From the NCBI GenBank assembly GCA_050050615.1, contig JASFTV010000179.1:1-6832 (forward strand): a DNA stretch of 6,832 bases, written 5' to 3'. The translations under genes were made by a program, and so were the position numbers. The notes beneath the pieces were generated by a model. It was not told the DNA's origin. It worked only from the letters and a program-made list of their open reading frames with translations, and made no database searches. Each line of letters opens with the position of its first letter. Positions within the stretch are counted from its first letter, which is position 1. Below are positions 1 through 6,648 of this stretch, one piece after another. This stretch comes from JASFTV01 sp050050615. GTDB taxonomy: Bacteria; Desulfobacterota; DSM-4660; Desulfatiglandales; HGW-15.

Positions 1-200
1 ACGATGAACCTGTCTTTAGGGGATCGGCCCATGTGATGCCCGGTCCTCACAACCACGGGACCTAGGTGGGCGATGTTCCCCTCACGTCGTCTGATGATCT
101 GCTCATAGAGATGGGGCGTAGACGCATTCCAATATAAGTTGGCTAGATTCCTAAAACCCATCTCCTCCAGTTCAGGCCTTATATTCTTGTAGTTTAACAT
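1..200 (-). CDS. pckA: Phosphoenolpyruvate carboxykinase (ATP), N-terminal part, cut by window edge
   Basis: The ATG at 198-200 opens a frame that stays open to base 1 and gives 66 complete codons. The C-terminal part, including the P-loop and metal-binding residues, lies outside the window. The translation contains STPHLYEQ at about residues 27-34 and RTGHHMGRSPKDRF at about 52-65. This matches the N-terminal domain of ATP-dependent PEP carboxykinases, where the arginine of GRSPKD (R59 here) binds oxaloacetate. The enzyme is cytosolic and interconverts oxaloacetate + ATP with PEP + CO2 + ADP, usually for gluconeogenesis but in some anaerobes in the carboxylating direction. The start is supported by GGAGG at 208-212, 7 nt upstream. 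It is the last gene of the codirectional series and is separated from gapN by 166 nt, so it may be transcribed separately. The family call is firm. Whether the gene is intact cannot be judged. Confidence 0.88.
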   Translation of the reverse strand, partial: MLNYKNIRPELEEMGFRNLANLYWNASTPHLYEQIIRRREGNIAHLGPVVVRTGHHMGRSPKDRFI

Positions 201-366
201 TGAAACACCTCCGTCCTTTGGGTTTTTCTTACGACTGAATCACGACAACCAGCCAGGCAAAAAATCAGTGACTTTTTTCTCCCATTAGGCGTTAGCCGCT
301 TGTCTTCTGCTCCGACCCGGAGGCATGATCTTGTAACGAGCCGCATAAAAAATCTGAACATTCCAC
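201..366. other. Spacer between gapN and pckA
   Basis: This 166-nt spacer has no credible gene. It holds a small perfect hairpin at 310-322 (CTCCG-ACC-CGGAG) without a following T run. It also holds a symmetric A6-N8-T6 tract at 259-278 that could form a weak all-A:T stem. Neither is a convincing intrinsic terminator, and I see no good -35/-10 pair for pckA. Read-through from gapN or an unrecognised promoter are both possible. Confidence 0.5.
206..212 (-). promoter_or_regulatory. Ribosome binding site of pckA
   Basis: GGAGGTG on the minus strand. The GGAGG core ends 7 nt before the ATG at 200, which fixes the start of the truncated pckA frame. Confidence 0.8.
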
Positions 367-1992
367 TTAAAGGATAAAGTCTGTATTGAGGAAATTGGAC
401 TTACGCTCCCGCACGATTTTGCTGATGATTGCTTTATTGACCTCAACGGCCTTTGAGGCGACAAGGGTTCGGATCGAGAACACGCGAAGGGCATCGGAGA
501 CGGAAAGCGTCCCTTCAGCCGAATCTTTTCTCCCTGTAAACGGGAAAGTATCCGGCCCCCGTTGGCACTGGCTGTTTATATTCACCCGGCATACCTGGTT
601 GACCAGTGGATCGATTAGTTCTGCGATCATGTTTGGATTGCTTCCAAATATGCTCAATTGTTGTCCATAATTTGACTCAACAACATATCGGATAGGCGTT
701 TCGATGTCCTCAAAGGACAAAACCGGGACCACCGGCCCGAACTGCTCTTCGCTGTAAATTCTCATCTTACCACTGACCGGATATAGAATGGCAGGATAGA
801 AAAAGCTCTTGTTTTTTGTAGCGCCCCCTTCGTTAACCACCTCCGCCCCATAGCGTTTGGCATCCTTTACCAGGTCGCTGAGATAGTCCGGCTTTCCCGG
901 CTCTGGAAGCGGTGTGACAAAAACCTCATCTTCCCATGGCATGCCGAATTTGAGTCTGCCAATAGCTTCTTTGAACTGGGCTAGAAAGGCATCGACGATC
1001 TGACTTTCAACAAAGAGCATCTTCAGGGCTGTGCAGCGTTGGCCATTGAAGGACAACGTTCCAAGGATACATTCTCTGATCGCCAGGTCAAGATCGGCAT
1101 CGGAAAGAATGATAGCCGGGTTTTTGGCTTCCAACCCCAGCACACAACGGAGCCTATGCGGTTTAGGATGCTGTTTTTTCAAGTAATCAGCGACCCCACT
1201 GGTTCCGATGAAGGCTAGAACATCTATCCGGCCGGAACTCATCAGCGGGGAGACAATCGTTCGTCCCTCCCCATAAATGACATTCACGACCCCTCTGGGA
1301 AATGCGTCGCGAAACACTTCCAAGAGCGGCCTGTATAACAAGATGCCGTATCTTGGAGGTTTTACAATAACACAATTGCCCATAATCAACGCCGGAATCA
1401 GTGTCGTGAAAGTCTCATTCAATGGGTAGTTAAAAGGCCCCATACAGAGAACAATGCCCAACGGCGCTCGACGTATCTGTCCAACGATGCCCTCTTCGAT
1501 CACAAACCTCGAAGAGACCCGATCCAGATCCTTGAGGGCATCTACGGTGGCTATGATGTAGTCAACAGTTCTGTCAAATTCCTTTTCCGAATCCTCAAAA
1601 GATTTTCCCACCTCCCACATCAGCAATGTGACGATCTCCTTTTTCCTCTGCTTCATGCCATAGGCAAATTCTTCAACGTGCTTGATCCTCTCACTCACGG
1701 ACATGGTGGGCCAAAGTCCCCTGCCATAATCATAAGCAGCCAGGGCCGCCTCAAGAGCTTCTGAAGACTCTTTTTCTGTCAACAATGGATATCTGCCGAT
1801 AAATTTTGGTTCGATCCCGGAAGACTTCTTTATGCAAACCGGGGAAAAGACCTCCTGGGTTGGACCGTCCCATTGACGAAGTTCGCCGTTGACAAGGTAC
1901 TCGTTTTGATCAACAGGGGCCTTCATCAGAAATTGTTCCGGCATTTCTGCCAGTTCTGGAAATATAGCCTCAATTTCCTGTCTCAGGCTCAT
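367..1992 (-). CDS. gapN: NADP-dependent non-phosphorylating glyceraldehyde-3-phosphate dehydrogenase (GapN-type aldehyde dehydrogenase)
   Basis: This 541-residue aldehyde dehydrogenase superfamily protein is predicted to oxidise glyceraldehyde-3-phosphate to 3-phosphoglycerate with NADP, bypassing phosphoglycerate kinase. Visible ALDH residues are N188 in GPFNYP, K211 in VKPP (cofactor site), the GTSG loop at 263-266, the general base E288 in LGLEAKNP, the nucleophile C320 in FNGQRCTALK, and E416 in EEQFGP. GapN-like marks are VTPLPEPGKPDY near 359-370 and RGPDTFPFTGRKDS at 478-491, which parallels the substrate-binding RGxDxFPF segment of plant and streptococcal GapN. It is longer than those enzymes (roughly 475-500 residues), with about 30 extra residues at each end. 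The ATG is supported by AGGAGGT 8 nt upstream. No signal peptide or membrane segment is seen. Another phosphorylated or CoA-independent aldehyde substrate cannot be excluded. The superfamily is certain and the GapN assignment is likely. Confidence 0.8.
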   Translation of the reverse strand: MSLRQEIEAIFPELAEMPEQFLMKAPVDQNEYLVNGELRQWDGPTQEVFSPVCIKKSSGIEPKFIGRYPLLTEKESSEALEAALAAYDYGRGLWPTMSVSERIKHVEEFAYGMKQRKKEIVTLLMWEVGKSFEDSEKEFDRTVDYIIATVDALKDLDRVSSRFVIEEGIVGQIRRAPLGIVLCMGPFNYPLNETFTTLIPALIMGNCVIVKPPRYGILLYRPLLEVFRDAFPRGVVNVIYGEGRTIVSPLMSSGRIDVLAFIGTSGVADYLKKQHPKPHRLRCVLGLEAKNPAIILSDADLDLAIRECILGTLSFNGQRCTALKMLFVESQIVDAFLAQFKEAIGRLKFGMPWEDEVFVTPLPEPGKPDYLSDLVKDAKRYGAEVVNEGGATKNKSFFYPAILYPVSGKMRIYSEEQFGPVVPVLSFEDIETPIRYVVESNYGQQLSIFGSNPNMIAELIDPLVNQVCRVNINSQCQRGPDTFPFTGRKDSAEGTLSVSDALRVFSIRTLVASKAVEVNKAIISKIVRERKSNFLNTDFIL

Positions 1993-2000
1993 TTCACGTT

Positions 2001-2008
2001 ACCTCCTC
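2001..2008 (-). promoter_or_regulatory. Ribosome binding site of gapN
   Basis: GAGGAGGT on the minus strand, 8 nt before the ATG at 1992. This strong Shine-Dalgarno match settles the start. Confidence 0.8.
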
Positions 2009-2182
2009 TTCCCGCGAGGGCGTTATGCGCTGAATAGTTCCGAGCAGGGATGAACACCCTCTGGAGACCGATCATCTTGGTCCCCACCCTCAATTAATCA
2101 GGCTACGATATCTTTGAATGCTTATGAACGAGATGCAATGAATCAGACATGCCCTTGAAAGCGCACAGAAATTGGACGGAAT

Positions 2183-2192
2183 TTCACGTGAA
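2183..2192. promoter_or_regulatory. 10-bp perfect palindrome, possible operator
   Basis: TTCACGTGAA is a perfect dyad in the glgP-gapN spacer, about 190 nt upstream of the gapN start codon and 46 nt past the glgP stop. A dyad with no loop is more typical of a dimeric regulator site than of an RNA hairpin. No second copy was seen in the window and no regulator is encoded nearby, so the role is only a guess. Confidence 0.2.
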
Positions 2193-2195
2193 TCT

Positions 2196-2214
2196 CCCCG
2201 CCCATAGGGCAGGG
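2196..2214 (-). terminator. Second stem-loop downstream of glgP
   Basis: CCC-C-GCCC-ATA-GGGC-A-GGG forms a 4-bp G:C stem with a 3-nt loop, then one C/A mismatch, then three further G:C pairs. It lies 23 nt beyond the glgP stop. No T run follows on the minus strand, so it could protect the mRNA 3' end or assist termination but is not a classical intrinsic terminator. Confidence 0.3.
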
Positions 2215-2225
2215 CATCTTTACAA

Positions 2226-2250
2226 CCGGAAAATGCCTCACATTTTCCGG
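2226..2250 (-). terminator. Perfect 10-bp stem-loop overlapping the glgP stop codon
   Basis: CCGGAAAATG (2226-2235) and CATTTTCCGG (2241-2250) are exact complements around a 5-nt loop. On the mRNA the first arm encodes the last three residues of GlgP (Arg-Lys-Met) and the UGA stop lies in the loop. The following minus-strand sequence is TTGTAAAG, a poor U-tract. The fold is clear in the sequence. Its function as transcription terminator, 3'-end stabiliser or translation-termination signal is inferred. Confidence 0.45.
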
Positions 2251-4367
2251 AAAGCCTTTGAATAAAACCTCTCTATGTATTCCTTGACCATACGCCGGGT
2301 GGAAAATCTCGGTGCATTGCCCTTTATGGATTCCTTCATGACTTTGACCCAGTCGTGGGGCACGCCGTCCTCCGAAACCTTGTAGTAAAGGGGAATGATC
2401 TCATCCTCCAAGATGCGATAGATCGTCTCGGCATCCGACTGATCTCGATTTTCGCTTGGCGCTTGCTGACCAATGGCCCACCCGTTCTTCCCATTGAATC
2501 CCTCCAACCACCATCCATCCATGACGCTGAGGTGAGGAATACCGTTCAAAGCGGCCTTCATTCCACTTGTTCCGCTTGCCTCCATCGGCGGCACAGGATT
2601 GTTTAGCCATACATCGACCCCATGAACCATGTACTGCGCATATTGTTCCCCATAGTCTTCCAAGAAGGCAATTCGACCCCCCATTTCGGGGTCGCTTGCT
2701 GCATTGAATACTCTCTGGAGAATTCGCTTACCCGGGTCATCCGCGGGATGGGCCTTGCCGGCAAAGATGATCTGCATGGGACGCCATCGATCATTGAGAA
2801 GCTTCTTCAAACGCTCTTTGTCATGAAAGATCAGGTCTGCCCTCTTGTATGTGGCGAAGCGGCGGGCGAAACCGATGGTCAACACCGACGCGTCAAGCAG
2901 CGTTCCCCCGGCCACAACGACAGAAGCGTTGGGTCGATCTTCTGTCCAGCGTCGACGCGATCTCTCGCGCACAGCATCGATGAGTTTGATTTTCAGCCAG
3001 TAGTGGGTCTTCCACAGTTCATCGTCGGGAATGTCATCGATCAGCTCCCACACAAAGGGGTTATCGTGGTCCTCAAGCCATCCGGGGCCAAGGTATTTGT
3101 TAAAAAGAAGCTCCATCTTGGGTTCGACCCAAGTGGGGATATGGATGCCGTTGGTCACATGATCAATGGGCACTTCATCTTCAGACAATTCGGGCCAGAT
3201 ACCATGCCACATCTTGCGCGCCACTTCCCCGTGTCGCTGACTAACCCCATTGCGATATCCTGACATTCGGAGGGCGAAGGCCGTCATATTAAACCCCCCA
3301 TGGGGTTCCTGAGGATGGACGCCCATTCCAAGGAAAGCATCGCGGTCGAGCCCCAGGGACGGCCAGTAGGTATGAAAATATTTCTCCATCAATGGGAATG
3401 GAAAGACATCATGGCCGGCCGGGACCGGCGTGTGCGTTGTGAATATCGATGTCTGTCTCACTTGATGAACGGCCTCTTCGTAACCCATATCCTCCTGCAC
3501 CCGCTCCCTGATTCGTTCCAACAGGGCGAAAGCAGCATGCCCCTCGTTCAAATGAAGCGCTGTGTGCTTGATCCCCAGAGCCTTCAGGACCTCAAGGCCT
3601 CCAATTCCCAGAATGATCTCCTGGCGCAGCCGCTGTTCCATGTCTCCTGTGTAAAGACGGGCTGATATGCCGCGATTCCAGGGGTCGTTGATGTCGATAT
3701 CCGTGTCCATCAAATAAAGGGACACCCGGCCGACGCTTACCCTCCAAACGGCCACATGGATTGGGGGGTCACTTAGAGGCACCCTGACGACAACCTGTTC
3801 CCCTTTTTCATTCAAGACCCTGGAGATTGATGCAGCCTCTCGATCAAGGATTTGGTCCCTGTTTTCCTGCCAGCCGTCTTCCCGGATGCGTTGATACAAA
3901 TACCCTTCCGGGTACATAAAGCCCACCGCCACGAGAGGAACCCTCAGGTCGCTGCATTCCTTGATGAAATCGCCAGCCAGGAAACCCAGTCCCCCAGCAT
4001 AGAATGGCAGAGAATGATGGAGCCCATATTCTGCGGAAAAATAGGCGATGGGGGGGATATTCCTATCGGCCGTGCTATCCAACAGATAGGATTCCCCCTC
4101 CCCGATCTCCTTGCGGAACTGAGAGAGCACCACATCGTAGTGTCGCAAATAATCGGGGTCTCCGGCCGTTGATTCCAGGATTTCTCTCGGGAGCTCCTTA
4201 AGCATCTTGTCTGGATTATGACCGCTCTCTTTCCACCCCTGCCGACTCAGCCGCTTGAAAAGCATCCGTGCTGCGGGGTGCCAACTCCACCAGAGATTCT
4301 CGGCCAGCTCCCCGAGACCTGAAAGCCGTTCCGGGAGATTAGGAAACAGATCCCCTTTGATCTCCAT
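2238..4367 (-). CDS. glgP: Alpha-glucan (glycogen/maltodextrin) phosphorylase, GT35, DUF3417-containing
   Basis: This cytosolic enzyme cleaves alpha-1,4-glucans with phosphate to give glucose-1-phosphate. The 709 residues begin with a DUF3417-type region at about 1-100 (LAENLWWSWHP at 21-31), followed by a GT35 phosphorylase core. Visible motifs are SAEYGLHHSLPFYAGGLG (111-128), LNEGHAAF (273-280), THTPVPAGHDVF (311-322), HVTNGIH (403-409), RRFATYKR (502-509, phosphate/cofactor region), FAGKAHP (535-541) and EASGTSGMK (596-604), where K604 should carry pyridoxal phosphate. It belongs to the short alpha-glucan phosphorylase branch found in thermophiles, archaea and many anaerobes, shorter than the E. 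coli or muscle type (about 800-840 residues), and it lacks the usual regulatory extension. The ATG has a modest Shine-Dalgarno (AAAGGT at 4375-4380, spacing 7). It starts 85 nt after acdB, so co-transcription is plausible. No synthase, branching or debranching gene lies in the window. Confidence 0.93.
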   Translation of the reverse strand: MEIKGDLFPNLPERLSGLGELAENLWWSWHPAARMLFKRLSRQGWKESGHNPDKMLKELPREILESTAGDPDYLRHYDVVLSQFRKEIGEGESYLLDSTADRNIPPIAYFSAEYGLHHSLPFYAGGLGFLAGDFIKECSDLRVPLVAVGFMYPEGYLYQRIREDGWQENRDQILDREAASISRVLNEKGEQVVVRVPLSDPPIHVAVWRVSVGRVSLYLMDTDIDINDPWNRGISARLYTGDMEQRLRQEIILGIGGLEVLKALGIKHTALHLNEGHAAFALLERIRERVQEDMGYEEAVHQVRQTSIFTTHTPVPAGHDVFPFPLMEKYFHTYWPSLGLDRDAFLGMGVHPQEPHGGFNMTAFALRMSGYRNGVSQRHGEVARKMWHGIWPELSEDEVPIDHVTNGIHIPTWVEPKMELLFNKYLGPGWLEDHDNPFVWELIDDIPDDELWKTHYWLKIKLIDAVRERSRRRWTEDRPNASVVVAGGTLLDASVLTIGFARRFATYKRADLIFHDKERLKKLLNDRWRPMQIIFAGKAHPADDPGKRILQRVFNAASDPEMGGRIAFLEDYGEQYAQYMVHGVDVWLNNPVPPMEASGTSGMKAALNGIPHLSVMDGWWLEGFNGKNGWAIGQQAPSENRDQSDAETIYRILEDEIIPLYYKVSEDGVPHDWVKVMKESIKGNAPRFSTRRMVKEYIERFYSKAFRKM

Positions 4368-4452
4368 CTCTAGAACCTTTCACTCGCGGTTGCCTGTCTC
4401 ATTTTTTCGTGACCTGTCTTTTTGGGATGATGGTGGCATTTCTGGAGTGAGA
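4368..4452. other. Spacer between acdB and glgP
   Basis: This 85-nt spacer shows no hairpin with a T run, so transcription from acdB may continue into glgP. It contains CCTGTCT twice (4393-4399 and 4413-4419), exactly 20 nt apart, each close to a T-rich run. This may be chance or a pair of protein-binding half sites on the same face of the helix. Confidence 0.35.
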
Positions 4453-5151
4453 CTATTCCGTTGCTTTCGCCTTTTCCCGGTTGAGCATAATTCTGGCGTC
4501 TGCGACCGCACATTTCTTAGAAGAACACATAACTGGATTAAGATCAATGGATTCGACCACATCTTCGAGTTCCATAACGAGATCGGAAAAGCCGATCATC
4601 ATGCGTATCAGTTCCTCCTGATTGATCGGGTCGGATCCCCGATAACCCTCGAGCAACTGGTGTGCTTTGAGGCCCTTTACCATGGAATCCACATCTTTTT
4701 CCGCCAACGGGGCCATTCTCAACACCACATCCTTATAAATCTCCACGCCCGTGCCCCCCAGTCCCAAAAGGATCACCGGTCCGAACTGGTAGTCTATCTT
4801 AGCACCTATAATCAACTCTATCCCGGATACCATCTCCTCCACCAACATACCGGCAAAATCCTCAAAGGTGCTAAACCTTTCGTAAGTTGAGGTCAGGGCC
4901 TTATTGTTATCAATCCCTACAACCACACCGTCCAGGTCCGATTTGTGAATGACTTTGCAAGAAACCACCTTGGCCACCACAGGATAACCAATCTCTTTTA
5001 CTGAGCGAAGCGCATCGTCCAATGTGGAGGCCCATCTGAATTGAGTAACCTCAAGCCCGGCCATGGCGAGCAGACGTTTTGCTTCAGGCTCCAGGACCCA
5101 GCCCGCCTGGCACGCCGCTGAAAGGATGTCTGCAATCTCTTTTTTCAGCAC
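4453..5151 (-). CDS. acdB: ADP-forming acetyl/acyl-CoA synthetase, beta subunit (ATP-grasp)
   Basis: This is the small, nucleotide-binding subunit of an NDP-forming acyl-CoA synthetase, which converts acyl-CoA + ADP + phosphate to the acid + ATP + CoA. The chosen GTG at 5151 gives 232 residues, the usual size of a separate archaeal-type beta subunit. ATP-grasp features are the GYPVVAKVVS strand at 55-64, VIHKSDLDGVVVGI at 67-80 (H69 matches the second phospho-histidine known in archaeal homologues), the glycine-rich segment GPVILLGLGGTGVEIYKD at 124-141, and the metal-binding DLNPVM at 203-208. The start is chosen because AGGAGG at 5160-5165 sits 8 nt upstream of this GTG. An in-frame GTG at 5160 would abut the same Shine-Dalgarno with no spacing. 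The start overlaps the acdA stop by 7 nt (GTGCTGA), which implies translational coupling and a stoichiometric complex. The acyl substrate cannot be read from sequence. Confidence 0.9.
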   Translation of the reverse strand: MLKKEIADILSAACQAGWVLEPEAKRLLAMAGLEVTQFRWASTLDDALRSVKEIGYPVVAKVVSCKVIHKSDLDGVVVGIDNNKALTSTYERFSTFEDFAGMLVEEMVSGIELIIGAKIDYQFGPVILLGLGGTGVEIYKDVVLRMAPLAEKDVDSMVKGLKAHQLLEGYRGSDPINQEELIRMMIGFSDLVMELEDVVESIDLNPVMCSSKKCAVADARIMLNREKAKATE

Positions 5152-6512
5152 GGTCTGCACCTCCTCATGGCCTCAGCCATCAGCACGGCCCCTTCAATGG
5201 AAGGGGAGACGGGAACCTGGTTAAGCTCAAATCCCTCAATAAGCATGCGATATTTCTCTACGTGGGGGACGTAGGCAACGAGCGGTTTCCCTTCTCTGCG
5301 ATAGATTTGACTCAACCTGGCCCCAAGATCCGATGTTGTTCCAGGCAGATAGGGCAAAAGAAGCAACAGGATACAGTCTATTTCCGGACTCTTGCTCAGG
5401 AGGGAGGTGGCAACGAAAAAGTCGTCGTCTACCGCGCTGCCCGTCAGGTCAACCGGATTAGCGCAAGATGCGATGGCCTGCGCGGCGCGTGACAATCTCT
5501 CTCTGATCTGTTTTTGTACAGTCTCCGGCAGATTTGGAACCAAGAGACCATGATCAGAACAGATATCGACCGCCAAAGCCCCGTGTCCACCACTTCCAGT
5601 GATGATGCCTATCTTCCCCTCGATGGAACTCTGATAACAGCTCAAGGATTCACAAAAAGAGACCAGTTCCAACTCGTTTTTTGCCTCAACCACCCCGTAC
5701 TGAGAAAGCACTTCTGAAAAGACCTTGTAATCACCTCCCAGGGAAGCGGTGTGGCTGGAAACGGCTCTCTTTCCTCCGGGGCTCTTGCCGGCCTTCAAAA
5801 CAATGACCGGCTTTGGCGTTTGACTCGCCGCCAATACAAAATCCCGACCCTCATTTCTTCCGAAACCTTCAATATAGAAAGCGATCACCTTTGTCTCTGG
5901 ATCCTCGACCAGATACCTAAGCAGGTCCAGCTCGCCGATGAGCGCTTTGTTCCCGATACTTATGGCCAGGGAAATTCCTACATCCTCTCCTGCGAACTTC
6001 ACCATTTGATCTACCAATATCCCGCCGCTCTGGCTCACCATGCCGACACCGCCAGGGTCGGGACGTACCATGCGCTCGCTGGGAAGGAAAAAGGTGTCCA
6101 CGATCCCGGCCGCGTAGATACCGAGGCAATTCGGTCCGATAAAGGGAAAATTTGCTTCACGGGCTCTCGCAACAATGCGATCCTGCAAATCCTTGTGTCC
6201 GCTCTCTGCAAATCCCCCGGAAATCACTGCCGCGCCCCCCACACCAGCCTCAATGCAATCCTCAAGAACGCCCGGCACTTGCTCCGCCCTCACAGCGATA
6301 ACCGCAAGATCGATCTTCTCCGGAACCTCCGTGATGTTGGTGTAGACCCTTTCTCCCTGGAGCTCTCCCCCTCGAGGATTGACCGGGAAGACACTGACAG
6401 GGTGACGAAGGTGGTTTTTGTTGTAAATGACGTTGGCGGGATGACGGTCATTGGCCAGGGAAATGCCAATGACGGCCATGGCTTTAGGCTCCAAGAGCGT
6501 CTTTAGGTTCAC
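5145..6512 (-). CDS. acdA: ADP-forming acetyl/acyl-CoA synthetase, alpha subunit (CoA-binding)
   Basis: This is the large subunit of the NDP-forming acyl-CoA synthetase. It carries the CoA site and the phospho-histidine that passes phosphate to the beta subunit. From GTG 6512 it has 455 residues. The order is a CoA-binding Rossmann domain at about 1-135 (PKAMAVIGIS at 9-18, IGPNCLGI at 125-132), a succinyl-CoA-ligase-like domain at about 150-285 (SQSGG 160-164, SIGNKA 185-190, YIEGFG 213-218) and a ligase-CoA domain at about 297-455 (GIITGSGGHG 302-311). H254 in SSHTASLGGD is the expected catalytic histidine. The start is set by AAGGAGG 5 nt upstream. A longer in-frame TTG start at 6578 lacks a Shine-Dalgarno and lies in a repeat. 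The subunits are separate, as in Pyrococcus, rather than fused as in many bacteria and protists. In an anaerobe the likely role is acetate formation with ATP gain. Other acyl substrates remain possible. Confidence 0.92.
   Translation of the reverse strand: MNLKTLLEPKAMAVIGISLANDRHPANVIYNKNHLRHPVSVFPVNPRGGELQGERVYTNITEVPEKIDLAVIAVRAEQVPGVLEDCIEAGVGGAAVISGGFAESGHKDLQDRIVARAREANFPFIGPNCLGIYAAGIVDTFFLPSERMVRPDPGGVGMVSQSGGILVDQMVKFAGEDVGISLAISIGNKALIGELDLLRYLVEDPETKVIAFYIEGFGRNEGRDFVLAASQTPKPVIVLKAGKSPGGKRAVSSHTASLGGDYKVFSEVLSQYGVVEAKNELELVSFCESLSCYQSSIEGKIGIITGSGGHGALAVDICSDHGLLVPNLPETVQKQIRERLSRAAQAIASCANPVDLTGSAVDDDFFVATSLLSKSPEIDCILLLLLPYLPGTTSDLGARLSQIYRREGKPLVAYVPHVEKYRMLIEGFELNQVPVSPSIEGAVLMAEAMRRCRPC
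5160..5165 (-). promoter_or_regulatory. Ribosome binding site of acdB, inside the acdA 3' end
   Basis: AGGAGG on the minus strand, with 5152-5159 (8 nt) as spacer to the GTG at 5151. It decides between two in-frame GTG starts: the one at 5160 overlaps this site's last base and could not use it. Confidence 0.7.
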
Positions 6513-6567
6513 AACTTCCTCCTTGTCACACGCTGATGCGTTCCTAATTTTTTTGGAAACGTTCAAA
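6513..6567. other. Leader between acdA and the upstream repeat
   Basis: These 55 nt hold the acdA ribosome binding site and an A-rich run on the minus strand near 6548-6554. No convincing promoter is visible here. The nearest -35-like hexamer (TTGCAA, 6573-6578) lies within the repeat arm and has no matching -10 at 16-18 nt. Confidence 0.35.
6518..6524 (-). promoter_or_regulatory. Ribosome binding site of acdA
   Basis: AAGGAGG on the minus strand, 5 nt before the GTG at 6512. It supports the shorter acdA start over the TTG at 6578, which has no purine-rich site in front of it. Confidence 0.8.
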
Positions 6568-6648
6568 AGTGTTTGCAAGGGCTCTCATGCAGGGAAAGGA
6601 CTGGCACCTTTTCTTCCGTTCCAAGGGCTCCCGGGCTGGTCTTTTCTG

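Noticed and set aside
2101..2150. Possible gapN promoter (TTGCAT with an AAAGAT-like -10 at 17 nt on the minus strand)
   Set aside because: The -10 matches only 3 of 6 consensus bases and conserved promoter architecture is absent, so it is not reported as a feature.
2674..2694. Hairpin CGACCCC-N7-GGGGTCG
   Set aside because: It lies inside the glgP coding region where codon constraints explain the bases, with no sign of function.
2622..3263. 213-codon open frame on the plus strand within glgP
   Set aside because: It is antisense to conserved phosphorylase sequence (including the HVTNGIH and FAGKAHP motifs) with no independent support.
3293..3308. Short palindrome with AACCCC and GGGGTT arms
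   Set aside because: It lies within glgP coding sequence and is short, so chance is sufficient.
4255..4890. 211-codon open frame on the plus strand across acdB, the spacer and the glgP start
   Set aside because: It is antisense to two well-supported genes and has no recognisable domain, so it was treated as chance.
5751..6506. 251-codon open frame on the plus strand
   Set aside because: It lies entirely antisense to acdA, whose catalytic motifs are intact. The translation shows no family resemblance and is rich in His, Arg and Ser as expected for a shadow frame.
6556..6578. Possible promoter for acdA starting with TTGCAA
   Set aside because: No acceptable -10 hexamer lies 16-18 nt downstream, and the hexamer is part of the inverted repeat arm.
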